Part shown: positions 22,101 through 32,000 of the stretch, one piece after another | Position numbering within the stretch: the first letter of the stretch is position 1 | Layout of the letters: each line of letters begins with the position of its first letter | Assembly: GCA_034508935.3 (NCBI GenBank) | Contig: CM067443.1 | Location: 101,176,286-101,240,285 of the forward strand | DNA from: Berghia stephanieae | Taxonomy: Eukaryota; Mollusca; Gastropoda; Nudibranchia; Aeolidiidae | Direction: 5' to 3' | Length of the DNA stretch: 64,000 nucleotides | Translations under genes and position numbers: made by a program | Notes under the pieces: generated by a model | The model's database searches: none | What the model saw: the letters and a program-made list of their open reading frames with translations, nothing else | What the model was told of the DNA's origin: nothing

Positions 22101-24879
22101 TATTATGAGAGGAAAAGTATTATAATAGAAAAGAAGTGGAACATATTGATTTGGCCATATTTCATATTGTAAGATTAAAATAAAAAGAACTGTATTTGTG
22201 CAAATTAAAAAGACAAGCAACTTTTCTCTCAAAGTTCGCTTTAATAAAAAATATTGTATCTATACATAGAACATATATTTGGTAACATTCAAAATTCTTA
22301 CCCTCCAGTGCTTTCTGTTCTTCCTCGGATTTCACTATTTTCTGCTTTGCTGGTTTCTTTTTCACTTCTACTTCTACATTTGTGTCGACATTTTTGTCAT
22401 CGGATGAAGTTTGCTCATTCATTTCCCTCCCTTGCTGATCATTAGTTTGAGGATCCATTTTGATTCCCTGGGATAAAAACATAAATTATATATATTGCCA
22501 TTAAACAGGTCCTAAGGTCAAAATGTAATCATCAACTTCTGTCATTATACTGGGTGGGGTTCCTGACCTCCCATAGTGGGCAGGGAGGTACTTGCTGTGT
22601 CTTCTATCCCATATCTGTTTTCCAACTTGCCTTCTGTCTTTGTCTTGGAAAGAGATTACTTGGTTTTGTCCTGGCCCTGGCCTAAGTCCTAGCTGGGAGG
22701 GAAACAGTCAAATGCATAGTTATTGTTTTGGGAGATGATATTTTTTTCCTTGTAAATCATCTCTCTGTTATGTATTATTATGTTTGTTATTTTTAATGTA
22801 TAATGTAAGCATTTGAGTGTATTCCTCTTTGTTGGATTTTGTGCTTGTGTCCGGATGAGACTTAAAGGTGATCTCAAACTAAGTACATTGATTGTATGCT
22901 CTTGGAATCTGCATCTGATCCCTATTTGTTCCCAACTCCCCTTTGTCTTACTTTCTCTTGGGTGCTTTAATTGTAATTCTAGAACTTTTGACTATCCCAT
23001 TTTCTTCCTTTTTACTGGCGCTGATATAACCTAAATGCGTTGCAAGCGCCGTAAAACCCTTAAAAACAAAAAACAAACAATCTGTCATTATTAATATGTA
23101 CAAGCAACCCCCCCCCCCCCCCCCCAAAAAAAAAAAAGAAACACCCAAAGAACTAACCACCAACCTTTTCGTTAAATAAAAAAAAACCCAACATCAATCA
23201 CAAATATTTACATATATATATATAAAAAACAACATCAATCACAAATATTTACAAACACAGAGCCTAACCAAACAAGCGAAAAATAGCCTCGACCAGTTAC
23301 AGTTACATTTACATACCAAACGGTACGGGTTGGGGCCTTGATTATCCATCACTTGTTCTGGAAACAGATTTCCACCTTGATCTAAGGATATTAATAGATA
23401 ATACCATTCAAACTAAAACAAACAAAAATAATATTAATTAATATAAATTTTAAACAAAAATATATAATATACATATATATATATATATATTTATTTAAAA
23501 AAATAAAAAAATAACGCCCTTCTACATCATTAGATACCATCACCTCGGTATTCCATAAACGATAATTTAATCCGTGAGGTATTTTATCAAGATGGTAACA
23601 TGTGAATCATCAAAGTTTTAAAAGATTGTCCTTCATCTATGCAATAACTACAACTTTTCAGAAGATTAAATTAAGTAAAATTTTTAGCAAACCCAGGCAG
23701 TGAATCAGTGAAGAGTTTTGTTGTTATTCAGATTTTATAATCTGAACAATTTGAATCAATTAGATAATGTGAAAACAATATGTAGATTTGAAATTAAATC
23801 GTATTATTATTGATAAATAAGGGAATATTACCTAAATTATCTACAACTCCCATCCTGGTATCAGATCCACCAATATAACCATCATAAGCCCTATTGCTCT
23901 TGTGTTGTTGAAAAAATTCCCCTTCCTCGCCATAACTGCTGGGGTCTTCAAATGAATCAGCAGGATGACTCCAGGTTTGAGCACCAGGTTCCCGATTAAA
24001 CCTGCCTCTAAATGAACCTCTCCCTCGGCTAGAAGCTGGTGGTCTCATATTTCTACCATGTGAGCCTCTTCTTCCTCTAGGAGGTCTTGGACCAAAATGG
24101 TCAACATCTTGGTCATAGAATGCAGCTTCTGAGTATGTATCTGATTGTTGGTTCCAAGAATCAACTTCAGAAGGTCCACTAAAAAAGATAGAATCGTTCC
24201 CTAATCGATCATCTCTGCCAACATCAGGGTATGGCCTGTTCATCGTCCATGAATCTTGAGAAGCGTTTCCTGTATTTTCTTGAACACATGTGAAAAAAAA
24301 ATGGTTTTCATTCAGTCATTTGGTTTTATGTTGCTGAAAACTAAAAATGTAATGATTAAATATGTGATATAAAAGTGATATATTTGACTTTAGTAAAAAA
24401 ACGTTTGCAAACTGTTAAAACCTCTTTCATTGCAAGACTGAAATTCATTGTAATAATTAATTTATTGTAGAACTACACATTTTTTTTTTACTCCTCCAAC
24501 TCCAAACACAGAACTATATCTATCATAATTCCTATCCGAGCTTAGACCCTAGATTACTAAGAGGTATCTTTAAAACTGCTTGTTGCATTGCAGTGACATA
24601 CAAGTACAAGGCTATAACACAAAGAAAAATTATTTTTCATGATTTATTATCCATAAAATCATAGATTTTTCTCTTGTTACAGTACAGGCAACGGGGTGCT
24701 CTTTGACTTTGAGCTCAGTAAAATTAAATAGACTGGACTGGACCGTTGTAAAAAATTACCATTGGGAACCAGTTGCTTTTGTTGTCTTTGTCTCAGGAAA
24801 GATCCAAAATCCATTAAAAGTCTCTCTCTCGACCCTGGCCCTGTCCTGCACTGTGTTTGTCCTCGACCAAAGGCTGAAT
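11727..24879 (-). CDS. RG-rich protein with three U1/matrin-type zinc fingers, at least 12 exons
   Basis: I do not recognise an orthologue. Exons on the minus strand: 24760-24879, 23832-24278, 23317-23381, 22302-22467, 21361-21503, 19366-19434, 18901-19090, 17514-17656, 16480-16548, 16084-16183, 12550-12704 and 11727-11795. All have GT donors and AG acceptors and all phases agree (1,1,0,1,0,0,1,0,0,1,0,0), giving ~578 residues without a stop. The N-terminal third is RG/RGR-rich (RGRGSFRGRFNRE, PRPPRGRRGSHGR), typical of RNA-binding tails. Three fingers follow the U1 pattern C-x2-C-x12-H-x5-H with GKKHK after them (for example FYCKLCDVQTVSAGNF...DHMVGKKHK). Fingers are separated by acidic linkers, one with a run of six Asp. 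Known U1/matrin-type fingers bind dsRNA or RNA, so a nuclear RNA-binding role is inferred. The first listed exon (RG-containing, correct phase) is less sure. The start codon lies upstream of 24879 and was not found; the 3' end may be the exon at 1118-1258. Confidence 0.8.
11975..12265 (+). repeat. SINE-like repeat, family B
   Basis: The head is tRNA-like (CCTCAGTGGGTAGAGCACTC as A-box region, GACCTAGATTGATCCC as decayed B-box). A poly-C tract and the shared body GGGTAGCTGGGTCTGTTAGA and TTTCACGCTATAGAAACCG follow. The body matches 6055-6245 in the opposite orientation. It lies in the zinc-finger intron region. Confidence 0.7.
13440..13880 (-). mobile_element. RT fragment of a second LINE lineage
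   Basis: Reading the minus strand gives NTGAPQGCVLSPVFFTIYTN (RT motif B), then QLELNISKTKKLVIDLRK, and a decayed YLGVMIDDRLK box. This pattern fits the CR1/L2/Rex1 group rather than the RT at 14.9 kb (inference from motif style). The adjacent minisatellite at 13838-14495 is built from the sequence immediately upstream in the same element. Confidence 0.7.
13838..14495 (+). repeat. 83/102-bp minisatellite derived from LINE coding DNA
   Basis: About seven units containing ACACGTCTTGTCCTAATTGA and TCCATGAATGACGATATAAC. Some units have an extra 19 bp (GATACAAAATGGTCAGGAAG region). Read on the minus strand the unit continues directly into the RT motif B at 13.8 kb, so it is part of that LINE's coding region. 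Confidence 0.85.
14708..14739 (+). repeat. Poly-C tract, ~31 bases
   Basis: Longest of at least nine mono-C/G runs of 15 or more bases in the window (others near 5155 as G, 7398, 8563, 12062, 23107, 36207, 57118, and 34648 as G). Confidence 0.9.
14870..15915 (+). mobile_element. LINE reverse transcriptase fragment
   Basis: Pieces of an RT related to the 36.7-kb LINE: DEQFGFVKEKGTVNAIF, CFIDYSKTFDSVQHE (motif A), then after a deletion of the catalytic part KFKYLGTIITHDTRDKEDI. A longer open stretch follows from 15534: AFEMWVYRRMLRVSWTG, TNEEVLEKVRKRR, LRFLGHVWRRD. It ends in a TGATGATG tail. Several frame breaks. It sits in antisense to the zinc-finger gene inside the intron 12704/16084. Confidence 0.85.
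16480..19090 (-). CDS. Zinc-finger module 2
   Basis: Same three-exon plan and phases as module 1. The linker (18901-19090) is very acidic, with Asp6-Ser-Asp-Asp, and ends NEAYERSYYE. The half-finger exon (17514-17656) reads NFNNRDVNIDW near its start and ends FNLQFYCR. The second half (16480-16548, 23 codons) reads LCDIQSTSTATF and ends GKKHKN. It is the most diverged first-half exon of the three. The intron between the two halves contains an RNase H-type LINE tail on the same strand. Confidence 0.85.
16720..17167 (-). mobile_element. 3' part of an RNase H-bearing LINE
   Basis: The minus strand encodes LQWIPDLCGFVENEISDTL, the C-terminal box of a LINE-type RNase H (usual form QWIPsHcGvxGNExADxLA). 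After a frame change it continues QVIVFRVQSGHISLKL, ETGVCNV and FQTCPKYG, the zinc-knuckle-like tail usual after RNase H in I/Nimb-type elements. It lies in the zinc-finger gene between exons 17514-17656 and 16480-16548, in the gene's own orientation. Confidence 0.65.
17267..17400 (+). repeat. Short imperfect duplications (TTACTGACA...CCAAGTTAAT)
   Basis: Three or four partial copies of ACACCAAGTTAATGAGTT and a longer pair ending in TATTAACATCCTAAT. They lie in a zinc-finger gene intron. Confidence 0.6.
19366..22467 (-). CDS. Zinc-finger module 1 (linker, half-finger, half-finger exons)
   Basis: Three exons with phases 0-1, 1-0 and 0-0. The linker (22302-22467) is Lys/Glu-rich and ends EEEQKALE. 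The second exon (21361-21503) begins EFDIMKMNINW and ends NKLEFYCK, so it carries the first cysteine. The third (19366-19434, exactly 23 codons) begins LCDVQTVSAGNF and ends GKKHKM with the second cysteine and both histidines. The intron falls exactly between C-K and L-C. Intron 21361/19434 contains one long copy of the 520-bp dispersed repeat. Confidence 0.85.
19545..20068 (+). repeat. R520 copy 3
   Basis: Sense is plus: it opens CCCATAGTGGGCAGG and ends GCGCCGTAAAACCCTTAAAA plus an A/C-rich tail. It lies in the intron between zinc-finger exons 21361-21503 and 19366-19434, antisense to the gene. The 5' end is single copy. Confidence 0.8.
20485..20525 (-). repeat. R520 3'-tail fragment
   Basis: Only the terminal TTTTTAAGGGTTTCACAGC segment and its T-rich complement of the tail are present. 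This is a strongly 5'-truncated or decayed copy. Confidence 0.5.
22552..23080 (+). repeat. R520 copy 4
   Basis: Full-length plus-sense copy, closely similar to copy 3, ending GCGCCGTAAAACCCTTAAAA plus tail. It lies in the intron between zinc-finger exons 23317-23381 and 22302-22467. A poly-C tract (23107-23125) follows the tail. Confidence 0.8.
23381..24278 (-). promoter_or_regulatory. No promoter found; internal start alternative at 24243
   Basis: Exon 23832-24278 has an ATG at 24243 (MNRPYPDV) that could serve as a start. However, the frame stays open upstream to an acceptor at 24279, and the phase agrees with exon 24760-24879. I therefore treat this ATG as internal or alternative. No TATA-like or CpG-rich promoter is evident. 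Confidence 0.3.
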
Positions 24880-24989
24880 CTGATGTTCATTGGAAGAGAA
24901 AAGTCAGCAGAGAAGATTCGCAAATTACAGTTACAGTTACAGTCTCCTAGTCAGCTACGCCGGCACGGTGCGGTACAGAAAAAAAATTA

Positions 24990-25901
24990 TCTATGAGGGC
25001 TGTGTACAGAATAAATATTAACTGCTGTGGCTGTGAAGATGATGACTTATCACAGATTGGTATATCTAGGTAAAAATAAAATCAACGTAAAAATATTGAA
25101 TATTTTTTGTCAATGTCTTGTAAATCCCAAGAGAAAAGAAAGGCCGACGGAAGTAGCTATAAACCAGGAATGCCAGATTATTTTTCAACAAAATGCCAGG
25201 GGAAGACTAAAAAAATGCCAAAACACTCAAAAAAATGCCAAAGTCTGTTGACTCCCACCCCCACTAAGAAAACTACCCACTTTTGATAGACAATTTATTA
25301 TCATATCCTGGTGGCTTGCGTGTTTTCTTTTCTTTTTTTTTGAATTATACTAAATTTGCTATTGAGGTAATTTTTTTACCTACTGACTACTAAGTGGAGT
25401 GCTAAACCACTACACCACCGTTGGATTTTAAGAATGAAAAAGAAATACATTAACATGAAAGGTAAATACGTAAACAGTTAAATAATTATTGACAATTAAG
25501 AAAACTTACTGTTTCGTGTTTCTTATGAAACTTAATTAAGAAAAGGTGTCATTTGAAGTATAATATACAAGAAAAGAAAATGCCAAATGAAAATGCCAAA
25601 TGCCAAATGATTTTTCTAATGCCAAACGGTTTTCAAAAATGCCAGATTTTTTAAATCTGGCATTTAAAATGCCAAACTGGCAACCCTGCTATAAACAATT
25701 GGGACGGAAGTTGTTGAAAGAGTATGCCAGAGACGTAAGGTATCCATGTAACCAAAATAAGAATAGAGGTCTTAGAGTCTTAGAGAGTGTCAAACAAAAT
25801 TCTGGTACACAAACAGAACACCTGGTATGCGTAAATACGAAAGACAATCGTCCTACTTTCACTTTCAAATCGTAGTGTCTGCTACTTAGGTCTATCCGTC
25901 C

Positions 25902-25933
<32 letters not shown>

Positions 25934-27171
25934 ACTAATGTCCGGCCTTTCAAGTTATTTTCAGTCTTTTTTTTTATCATGTGGAAATATTTTGAGGATA
26001 GCTGGCATTTTTGAAGATAGAGTGAAATCGTCAAAGAGAAGTCTTCTCGATAGATACGCAGACTGCATTGCAAGAGAAGTAAACACGATTTTCACATTTT
26101 CATTTGGTTGACTTGACTTTGACTGAGGAAATTGCGTTGGGACATCGACGTAATTTTGCCTAAAAAGAGCTTTATATAGCGCAATATCCACCGTACGTGC
26201 TCAAAGCGCTTTACAAGGGGTCCCTGACCAACAGCAATATTTAACAAGTAGGACGGGACACGACGCCCGTTAGGCGGTATTGCAATTTTTTCGGACAGAG
26301 ACAACGCTGTTAAGGGCCAGGTACTCATTTTACACCTGAGTACGGTGAGAGAATGTGAGTAAGGAGCCTTCTCCAAGGACTTAACAATGCGCCGAGTGAG
26401 GCTCGAACCCAGGACCATCCGATCCGAAAGGCTATCTAGTTTTAACAAATGTCGTCTAGGATGCCCAATGCCAGTCAGTATGTAGAGAGGGGTGAGTGGT
26501 GTCCAGAGCAGTGCATTAGCATTATCTGTCAAATAGGTCGACATTATCATTAGGGACAGACAAAAGTGCTGTTTCTGGGCTGTGTGATTGCTTATAGGGG
26601 GATTGAATGAATGGAAGAAGGTATGCTGATTATTTGAATTTTGATAGATGGGTTAAAAAAAAATAAAAAAATTCATTAACAATAGTATTGTGGTGTTGTT
26701 GATTTAAATTTTTAGTGTGGACTTATAACTGACTGTGGTTAAGCTGAAAAACTGCATGGCATAGACACCGAATTCACGCCATCATTTAGATCAAGTAAAG
26801 TGAGATAAATAAAGATTTGTCTATTTTATGTTGACATTTTATGCGTTTGAGGTCCCTGCTTAACACAGCGGGAATTGTCATAGGTTGGTCTCCTTTATAT
26901 TTACCCCGCAAGAAACAAAAACCGTCTTCATTACACTATAGAGGCATCCATTAAATGGCTTTTATCACTTTTTTTCTTGGTAAGATTAGGATTAGAAGAT
27001 TTTAAATCAAATTAAACGGAGGGTCACAGCAATATCTAAAAGATAAACTTTGAGGCAAAACATTAATTTTCTTGGGTTTTTATTAATTTATTTTTTCAAA
27101 TATCTTTTTGCTAATTGATTCTTTGTGGTTTTCAAAACTGCCTTTTCAGACTGAATTAATTATCAATCAAA
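24990..27171. other. Intergenic region between zinc-finger gene and AAR2
   Basis: Contains the AATGCCA clusters (25169-25690), a GATA microsatellite (25901-25930) and one SINE (26165-26460). The two genes are divergent here, so the missing first exon of the zinc-finger gene and both promoters should lie in this interval. I could not identify them. Confidence 0.5.
26165..26460 (-). repeat. tRNA-headed SINE, family A
   Basis: In sense (minus) it opens with a tRNA-like head carrying a B-box GGTTCGAGCC, then a body with CTCACATTCTCTCACCGTAC, and ends with the tail AAAGCGCTTTGAGCACGT, then GGATATTGCGCTATATAAA. It lies between the zinc-finger gene and AAR2. The open frame read across it is not a gene. 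Confidence 0.85.
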
Positions 27172-28969
27172 ATGGATTCTGAGAGAGCCAAATTTCTGTT
27201 TGAAAATGGAGCCATTTTACTGTTACTGGAATTCCCTGTTGGATCTGAATTTGGTATTGACTACAACTCTTGGACAGTGGGTCCTAATTTTAGAGGAGTT
27301 AAAATGATACCCAAAGGAATACATTTTGTCTACTACAGGTTTGTCAATTTATTTAGAATACATTTTGTCTACTACAGGTTTGTCAATTTATTTAGAATAC
27401 ATTTTGTCTACTGTAGGTTTGTCAATTTATTTAGAATACATTTTGTCTACTACAGGTTTGTCAATTTATTTAGAATACATTTTGTCTACTACAGGTTTGT
27501 CAATTTATTTAGAGAATACATTTTGTCTACTGTAGGTTTGTCAATTTATTTAGAGAATACATTTTGTCTACTGTAGGTTTGTCAATTTATTTAGAGAATA
27601 CATTTTGTCTACTACAGGTTTGTCAATTTATTTAGAATACATTTTGTCTACTGTAGGTTTGTCAATTTATTTAGAGAATACATTTTGTCTACTACAGGTT
27701 TGTCAATTTATTTAGAGAATACATTTTGTCTACTACAGGTTTGTCAATTTATTTAGAATGCATTTTGTCTACTACAGGTTTGTCAATTTATTTAGAGAAT
27801 ACATTTTGTCTACTACAGGTTTGTCAATTTATTTAGAGAATACATTTTGTCTACTGTAGGTTTGTCAATTTATTTAGAGAATACATTTTGTCTACTACAG
27901 GTTTGTCAATTTATTTAGAATACATTTTGTCTACTGTAGGTTTGTCAATTTATTTAGAGAATACATTTTGTCTACTACAGGTTTGTCAATTTATTTAGAG
28001 AATACATTTTGTCTACTGTAGGTTTGTCGATTTATTTAGAGAATACATTTTGTCTACTACAGGTTTGTCGATTTATTTAGAGAATACATTTTGTCTACTG
28101 TAGGTTTGTCAATTTATTTAGAGAATACATTTTGTTTACTACAGGTTTGTCAATTTATTTAGAATACATTTTGTCTACTGTAGGTTTGTCAATTTATTTA
28201 GAGAATACATTTTGTCTACTGTAGGTTTGTCAATTTATTTAGAGAATACATTTTGTCTACTACAGGTTTGTCAATTTATTTAGAATGCATTTTGTCTACT
28301 ACAGGTTTGTCAATTTATTTAGAGAATACATTTTGTCTACTACAGGTTTGTCATTTTATTTAGAGAATACATTTTGTCTACTGTAAGTTTGTCAATTTAT
28401 TTAGAGAATACATTTTGTCTACTACAGGTTTGTCAATTTATTTAGAATACATTTTGTCTACTGTAGGTTTGTCAATTTATTTAGAGAATACATTTTGTCT
28501 ACTGTAGGTTTGTCAATTTATTTAGAGAATACATTTTGTCTACTGTAGGTTTGTCGATTTATTTAGAATACATTTTGTCTACTGTAGGTTTGTCAATTTA
28601 TTTAGAGAATACATTTTGTCTACTGTAGGTTTGTCAATTTATTTAGAGAATACATTTTGTCTACTACAGGTTTGTCAATTTATTTAGAATACATTTTGTC
28701 TACTGTAGGTTTGTCAATTTATTTAGAGAATACATTTTGTCTACTGTAGGTTTGTCAATTTATTTAGAGAATACATTTTGTCTACTACAGGTTTGTCAAT
28801 TTCTTTAGATTACATTTTGTCTACTGTTGGTTTGTCAATTCATTTGGAGTATGAAGATCTTGAAGTGTGACTTATTCACTTGAAATCAATTAGTATTTTA
28901 TTTATTTATTTATTTCTTCTTTTTTTTATCACAGACAATTCCTGATTGTTGTTTTACAATATATTAATG

Positions 28970-29023
<54 letters not shown>

Positions 29024-32000
29024 TATTCATCCATAGGAAATGTTTTTGTACAGACGTGTTGTACAGACGTGTTGAACAGACATGATAATAAGTTAGCAAA
29101 TAAGTAGGCTGGTAAAAGTATGGATAATGTGAAAAAATTAAAAAGTATATTTTGGTTTTGCCAAAAACTAGAGATCCTCGACATGAAGGGAATGTTACAT
29201 CTCTCACTTTTAAATCATCAATACATGTCAATAACATATCATTTACACAATCATTTAAGTATCTAATATAATAAGATTGGATGCATTTTGACATTAAAAT
29301 CACATTGTTTGAATAGACTCTCAAACCACTGTGTGTGGGAGAGCATGTTGACGACTCATAAAATTCAATTTTAGTGTTTGTTTTAAAAAGAAAATTATCT
29401 TCAAACATATACGCCTTTTTCGGCTCTTAAAAAATAAATATATTTTCCTGATATGCTGACAAATTCTTTACCTGCACCAGGGCGCTGGTATGCAATTCAT
29501 GTCGTACAATGAATTTTATAGAAAAATGATTGATTACAAACAGGTTTTGGAATATAGTCAATTTTTATTAATATAAATTAGGTTACTGAACAGGCATAAG
29601 AAGGGAAGGTAAAATATTTGATAATTTACCTACTGTCTTCAATTACTAGTTCACAATCATATTTTAGAATCATTCCTCCAATTTTATTTCAGTTCTGTAA
29701 GTTCTACAAATCAACTGGGTCCTCGTTCTGGATTCTTTTACAATTTCTCAGCCAAGGAAATAGTTGTCAAAAAGTGGGATGCTCAGAAAGAGGGTAAGTG
29801 AACATGTCAGAAAATTTAGATAAGAACTGCAGTGCTGGAAAAGAATAGTGATGAATTATTTCTGTGCTTACACCACATTTAAGATTTTCTCATTGTGAGT
29901 CTGGTTCTCGGTTGTAAACCCTTAATTAGAGGATCCAGAATTACAATTGGTAGCATGTCTGACCATTAATCAGGAATGCAGAGGTTCGATCTTCACTTGA
30001 GAAAGGATGGTTTTTAAAAATGCTTTTTTCATGTAGTTTTCTCTGTGCTTTGTCTGACATTGCTTTGTCTGACATTGTTTTGTCTGACGTTGTTTTGTCT
30101 GACATTGTTTTGTCTGACATTGTTTTGTCTGACATTGTTTCGTCTGACATTGTTTTGTCTGACATTGTTTCGTCTGACATTGTTTTGTCTGACATTGTTT
30201 TGTCTGACATTGTTTTGTCTGACATTGTTTCGTCTGACATTGTTTTGTCTGACATTGTTTTGTCTGACATTGTTTTGTCTGACATTGTTTCGTCTGACAT
30301 TGCTTTGTCTGACATTGTTTCGTCTGACATTGTTTTGTCTGACATTGTTTTGTCTGACATTGTTTTGTCTGACATTGCTTTGTCTGACATTGTTTTGTCT
30401 GACATTGTTTTGTCTGACATTGTTTTGTCTGACATTGTTTTGTCTGACATTGTTTTGTCTGACATTGTTTCGTCTGACATTGTTTCGTCTGACATTGTTT
30501 CGTCTGACATTGTTTTGTCTGACATTGTTTCGTCTGACATTGCTTTGTCTGACATTGTTTTGTCTGACATTGTTTCGTCTGACATTGTTTCGTCTGACAT
30601 TGTTTCGTCTGACATTGTTTTGTCTGACATTGTTTCATAAACAACTTTTCAGATTTTTATCTTGCACCAGTGCCTATTCTCAACATTTTCCCTTCCTGAA
30701 ATTTTACACTTTCATATATGGATCTTTGTTACCTGTTTGAACCATTCTGGACTTGATTGTCTTCAATATTTATATAATGTGTCCTGTTAAAAAAAACTAT
30801 ATAGGGCTGGTATTTATCGTTGATGCACGGAGGCATTTGACAAGTTGCTGATTCATTTTTTTATCCATTTATTCACTCGTTCATTCATTCATACTCACAC
30901 TCACATGTAGACTTACATTCACACATACACACACACACTCACACACACAAAAGAAAAAATTATTAAATTCAAGGAGTTGCGGAACAAGTAATTTTTGAGT
31001 CTCATTTTGAAAACTACTCGGGTTCGACTGTTTCTCATTCGAGTTTCACACATGAGGGGTCAAAACGGAAAGTCCAGAGAGAGACATATTGTTTGTGGAG
31101 TCTTCCATTCTAGCTGACTTGAAGTGGATGACTCAAGGAGGCGAGATGGAAAGCAGGTGTAAAGATTTTTTGATCCTCAGCGTCAGTTTGTGAATGTGAT
31201 TGAAGATGACAAAATAAGTCGGTTGAAATGAAACAAATTTGTCTTTATCTCATTTGAATCCCATTAGATATTTGTCACACACATCTTAGTGAAGAAGAGA
31301 TTCGGACACTTGAGGGAAACAAACAAGACATGGACAGATTTCTTGGACCGTATCCTTATGAGAGGTTAGTGACAGAATGCATTATTATGGAAGAACGTCA
31401 TTCACTTTTTAATATTTGATTTTTATTTATTTATTTTTGAAAAGTTTGCATTAGTCCAACACTCAATACAATTTTCTCCAAAGTTATTTGGTAGCGAAAG
31501 GAACGGGATCATGAAAATTTGTGAAAACCAAATTTGTTTTTTTTTTGTTTTTTTTACATGCTCAAGTGGAATTCAAGTTCAGGGCAGGAATTTTTTTATT
31601 TGTTTTTGTTACTTATTTTTTAGTTATATATATTATTAATTTTTAAATTTGGAAATGTATTCTACTGTGTTGCCAATTACTATGAAATCGAGGGTTTAAA
31701 AGGGGGCTTGAGAAGTAATGGAGATTTCCATGTTGCACTGTATATATTAAAATCTTAGGGATGGATGGTGATAAGAGTCTAGAATAAAAAAAAGAAATAT
31801 AGATTTATTTTTTTTTTCTGTTTCTTTTGAGAAAAGAGCAGTTGCAAGGATTACTTAGCGCAGGTTCCCAAAATAAGTGCCCTTATCTCGTTCCACCTTG
31901 ACTGTTGATTATGAAGAGAGAATATAATTTATAATATTATATTTATCTCTGCTTTGAGATGCGGGGGAAAGAAAAGAAGTGAATGATTATAAGCATTGGT

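Noticed and set aside
24703-24996. 97-residue plus-strand frame
   Set aside because: It is antisense to a phase-compatible RG-containing exon of the zinc-finger gene and has no recognisable domain.
26092-26550. 152-residue minus-strand frame
   Set aside because: It reads through the family A SINE (B-box, common body and tail), not a gene.
29941-30740. Four long repetitive frames (MSDKT, QCQTK, LSDIV, CLTLF)
   Set aside because: Products of the 15-bp intronic array in AAR2.
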